Origin: Solibacillus ferritrahens
GTDB taxonomy: Bacteria; Bacillota; Bacilli; Bacillales_A; Planococcaceae
NCBI RefSeq assembly: GCF_037027585.1
Contig: NZ_JAXCLE010000010.1
Coordinates: 62,001 to 126,000 of the forward strand
Reading direction: 5' to 3'
Length of the DNA: 64,000 bases
Each line of letters opens with the position of its first letter. The stretch's first letter is position 1. Under the pieces are notes generated by a model that made no database searches, had not been told where the DNA came from, and saw only the letters and a list, made by a program, of their open reading frames with translations. Shown here in pieces: positions 61,592 to 64,000 of the stretch. The translations under genes were made by a program, and so were the position numbers.

Positions 61592-61638
61592 AGAAATTCA
61601 GGTAGGATGAAAGTTATCTTCATCCTACCTGAATTTCT
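61592..61638 (-). terminator. Perfect 20-bp inverted repeat, likely terminator
   Basis: Left arm 61592-61611 and right arm 61619-61638 are exact reverse complements around a 7-base loop. The minus side is followed by TTTAATTTTG, consistent with the end of rodA transcription. On the plus side it follows the small gene's stop directly. Confidence 0.8.
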
Positions 61639-61647
61639 AAGTAGTAG

Positions 61648-61678
61648 AGGACCCTTTAAAAACGGGTCCTTTCATTTT
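61648..61678 (+). terminator. Terminator after the 45-residue gene
   Basis: AGGACCC pairs with GGGTCCT, followed by TTCATTTTATT. Confidence 0.7.
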
Positions 61679-62867
61679 ATTCATTGTCGGGATCATTTGT
61701 AGTAAACATATACGTGCGGTAATGAAATTTCATACTGTACACGAGTCCGATTGCAAGAGCGTTCCCCATCATTGAACTTCCTCCGTAACTAATGAAAGGT
61801 AATGGAATCCCTGTGATAGGTAATAGTTGTATCGTCATCCCGATGTTTTCAAATACATGGAACGTAATCATGGCAATAATACCTGCACATACATAAGTAC
61901 AAAATGGATCTTTAAGTAACAGCGTCATTTTCGTTAAATGGTAAATTAACAAAAAGTATAAGCAAATAACAGCACTCGCACCAACAAAGCCCCATTCTTC
62001 ACCAATTACTGCGAAAATAAAGTCTGTATGGTTTTCTGCAACATATACTTCACGTGCCATAAATCCTTTTCCGAAAATTTCTCCAGAACCGATTGCATTT
62101 AGTGAGGTAATTAAATGATAGCCGTCTGAAGTTGCATATGAATACGGATCCAACCAAGAATAAATACGTGCAAATTGATATGGCTGGAATCCAAAAGCTT
62201 TTTCAAGGAAATCCTGCATGTAAAGTGCCATCCATAATAGGGAACCCCCTATAACAGCAGCACCACCGAAAAGAGGTAGAATAATCTTCCAAGTTACTCC
62301 TCCCACAATAACAAGTGCTGCGGTAATCGCGAAAAATACTAATCCTGAACCTAAGTCAGGCTGCAACATAATTAAGGAAAGAGGCACAATAAGTGTTGCT
62401 GCAATTTTACCGAGTAACATGAAATCCGATTTGATCGTTTTGATTTGGTATCTTTCGTTATGCTTACTTATTAAATAAGCAGTAGCTAAAATGAAAAATG
62501 TTTTCATGAACTCAGCGGGTTGAATGCTTCCGATTGGTGTTTCAAACCAACTTTGAGCACCATTTCGCTCGACGGTAATACCAGTCGATGTTGGAATTGC
62601 AACCACTGCAATTAATAGTAAGAGTCCAAAACCGTATAATGGCCATGCCAGTTTTTTGTATTGATCCGGATCAAAGTACATGACAAATGCGACTATAAAG
62701 GCAAAGATTGCATAGTTAAGTATTTGTCGAGGGACAAAGTTTGTTACGTATTGCCCGGAAGTTTGCGCAGACGCAATAGCCAGTAAGCTTACACCAAAAA
62801 ATATGAATAGGATAGTTGTAAGCGGCCAGTCGAAGCGCTTATTAAAATTATAATTGTTTGTATCCAT
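61677..62867 (-). CDS. rodA: FtsW/RodA/SpoVE family cell-wall glycosyltransferase, RodA type
   Basis: A 396-residue SEDS peptidoglycan glycosyltransferase with ten helices, which works with a class B PBP in side-wall growth. Motifs: IQPAEFMKTFFILATAYL, MLQPDLGSGLVFF, GSGEIFGKGF, HTDFIFAVIGEEWGF and TGIPLPFISYGGSSM. The combination is nearer RodA than FtsW. ATG 62867 follows AAGGTG by seven bases; GTG 62876 would overlap the site. Likely monocistronic. Confidence 0.9.
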   Translation of the reverse strand: MDTNNYNFNKRFDWPLTTILFIFFGVSLLAIASAQTSGQYVTNFVPRQILNYAIFAFIVAFVMYFDPDQYKKLAWPLYGFGLLLLIAVVAIPTSTGITVERNGAQSWFETPIGSIQPAEFMKTFFILATAYLISKHNERYQIKTIKSDFMLLGKIAATLIVPLSLIMLQPDLGSGLVFFAITAALVIVGGVTWKIILPLFGGAAVIGGSLLWMALYMQDFLEKAFGFQPYQFARIYSWLDPYSYATSDGYHLITSLNAIGSGEIFGKGFMAREVYVAENHTDFIFAVIGEEWGFVGASAVICLYFLLIYHLTKMTLLLKDPFCTYVCAGIIAMITFHVFENIGMTIQLLPITGIPLPFISYGGSSMMGNALAIGLVYSMKFHYRTYMFTTNDPDNE

Positions 62868-63153
62868 TCTTTTCACCTTAAGTTATTAAATTTAACCCAT
62901 CTAGGGGTTAGAAGATACCAACAAATTGAAGGCATTTAATATGAGAACGGGTTAAATAAATTACCAATTCCGGAAAGTATCTTGCATAAAATATAGCAAT
63001 ATTTTAAGCTTTATTAACTTTATCATATTCTTTGAAAAATTACTTTAGTAACTCCAATTTAAAAGTTCGACGAAACATATGAGAAAATGTTTCATATTTG
63101 AATAAGAAGTCATATAATAATCATATTATTCATGTTAAAGGGGCGTGCAAGCT

Positions 63154-63903
63154 GTGGCAAAAAAAATGAAGTCTGCTGAAGATTTTATGCATCATTTATA
63201 TGTCCATATGAACGATGTAGAAAATTTTGTTATTTATAGTGGGCTTACACTGAGGGGATTTATGACTTCAGTAGAACCAGTAAAGAATGTTTTGCTATTA
63301 AGGCACGCCTATGACAATGGCTCTTTTAACATGCATACACAATTTGATTTTGTTACTAATGAAGATATGCGGGATTTTTTGAAAAGAGAAAGCGACTTAA
63401 AGCAGGATATATGCTGGGTAGATTTCGCGGCAGAGAAAAATGTCAATGCATTGACGCCGCTGGAACAGGCGGAGCTTCTCTATTTAAGTCATAAGCGTGA
63501 ACCATTAGCATCACCCTTTTTTAGTAAGCTTCAAAATCGTTACGCTTATTATTCATCTGTGGCAGACAAAATGACAAAAGTATATTACCGTTTCATTGGC
63601 GACTCTGAAATACTCATATCGAATTTATTTAATCAAATGATAAGAGAAAAAGAAGGAGGAGGAAGTTTTTGGAGAAGAAAGAGCAAAAATAATTCCCCTA
63701 CAATTGATCCTTCCACATTAAGATTATATAGATCATTTGCAAAAGAGGGTGCATTACTTTCGTTATATAAATTAGATAAGCCAAATGCCCATTATGCAAT
63801 TGAAGTTCGAGTGTTAAGTGACTATGATTATCCGGATGAAGTTTGGGATGATTTAGATGAAATATTAAAACAAGGCTATGATGAATTAATACAAATTAGT
63901 TAA
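63154..63903 (+). CDS. Conserved hypothetical protein
   Basis: A 249-residue soluble protein of unknown family. It begins MAKKMKSAEDFMHHLYVHMNDVENFVIYSG, has a middle acidic/aromatic part (NEDMRDFLKRESDLKQDICWVDF) and a helical segment around 115-150, and ends YPDEVWDDLDEILKQGYDELIQI. No membrane helix, signal or catalytic motif is visible. GTG 63154 is preferred over GTG 63145, which abuts the AAAGGGG site. It has its own terminator. Confidence 0.7.
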   Translation: MAKKMKSAEDFMHHLYVHMNDVENFVIYSGLTLRGFMTSVEPVKNVLLLRHAYDNGSFNMHTQFDFVTNEDMRDFLKRESDLKQDICWVDFAAEKNVNALTPLEQAELLYLSHKREPLASPFFSKLQNRYAYYSSVADKMTKVYYRFIGDSEILISNLFNQMIREKEGGGSFWRRKSKNNSPTIDPSTLRLYRSFAKEGALLSLYKLDKPNAHYAIEVRVLSDYDYPDEVWDDLDEILKQGYDELIQIS

Positions 63904-63936
63904 CACTCACAGCGAACCAGGCAGTGAGTGTTTTTT
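63902..63936 (+). terminator. Terminator after the 249-residue hypothetical gene
   Basis: AACACTCAC pairs with GTGAGTGTT, followed by TTTT. Confidence 0.85.
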
Positions 63937-63987
63937 ATCCGACTTCAGCGTACGACGGATTCGTGATAAAATAACGTTAGTAAAAAT

Positions 63988-63992
63988 GGAGG
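63988..63992 (+). other. Ribosome binding site of the next gene
   Basis: GGAGG is followed by ACAAAAGA to the window end; the start codon of the next gene must lie just outside. Confidence 0.5.
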
Positions 63993-64000
63993 ACAAAAGA

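Noticed and set aside
1..64000. CRISPR array, insertion sequence, prophage, tRNA or rRNA
   Set aside because: No repeat-spacer array, transposase, phage structural gene or RNA gene signature was seen on reading; a tRNA or small RNA search was not possible here.

Overview
The window is a stretch of low-GC chromosomal DNA from a Gram-positive, Bacillales-type bacterium. Ribosome binding sites are strong (AGGAGG-like), starts are ATG, GTG and TTG, factor-independent terminators are dense, and several products match Bacillus subtilis families closely (YeeN, HflX, YclNOPQ, HmoA, NaiP, MntR, CvfB, RodA, YwqG, YhfW). The gene mix suggests Planococcaceae (Solibacillus or Lysinibacillus relatives). 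That placement is an inference and was not tested by any search. I saw no rRNA, tRNA, insertion sequence, prophage or CRISPR array; this is ordinary chromosome, not an island.

Layout. 1-5.4 kb: the end of a peptide-type ABC binding protein, an SDR oxidoreductase, a polysaccharide deacetylase, the rRNA methyltransferase RlmA, an epimerase-like protein, an acyltransferase and a low-molecular-weight phosphatase. 5.4-7.4 kb (minus): an ECF sigma factor with a membrane-anchored partner of unknown family and a candidate self-recognised promoter. 7.5-14.1 kb: YeeN, a chemoreceptor, oligoendopeptidase F, an AI-2E family permease and two small unknowns. 14.15-14.35 kb: a 21-bp-period degenerate repeat. 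14.4-19.7 kb (minus): an MMPL exporter, the Pit phosphate transporter with its DUF47 partner, and a methyltransferase. 19.8-25.2 kb: HflX, a POT peptide transporter and a GNAT plus N-succinylamino acid racemase pair. 25.4-29.8 kb: a Fur-type iron-siderophore uptake module (YclNOPQ-like) followed by the heme oxygenase HmoA.

29.9-38 kb: a PAP2 phosphatase, ZupT, a YwnB-like protein, ThrB and ThrC, the niacin transporter NaiP, an RpiR regulator and the manganese pyrophosphatase. 38-46.7 kb: a Rieske-FAD oxidoreductase, a DsbA/FrnE protein, an azoreductase, a YceI protein divergent from an HxlR regulator, MurB, ExoA and a penicillin acylase. 46.7-49.2 kb: a CadC-type repressor and CadA efflux ATPase with two matching operators around the promoter. 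49.3-64 kb: an orphan ComFB, MntR, CvfB, DUF1002, small proteins, a CoA-transferase with a LytTR regulator that appears to lack part of its DNA-binding domain, an AraC regulator, a VanY-type carboxypeptidase, cardiolipin synthase, YwqG, a 45-residue protein behind an ECF-like promoter, RodA and an unknown protein.

Shared themes are metal and redox homeostasis (Fur, CadC, MntR, ZupT, HmoA, HxlR/AzoR), envelope maintenance (ECF sigma, PdaA-like, MurB, VanY, RodA, Cls) and amino acid or peptide scavenging (PepF, POT, the binding protein, racemase). No single large undescribed system is evident. The observations most worth following are the 21-bp repeat, the shortened LytTR domain, the ECF module with its possible small-protein target, and the overlooked small genes.
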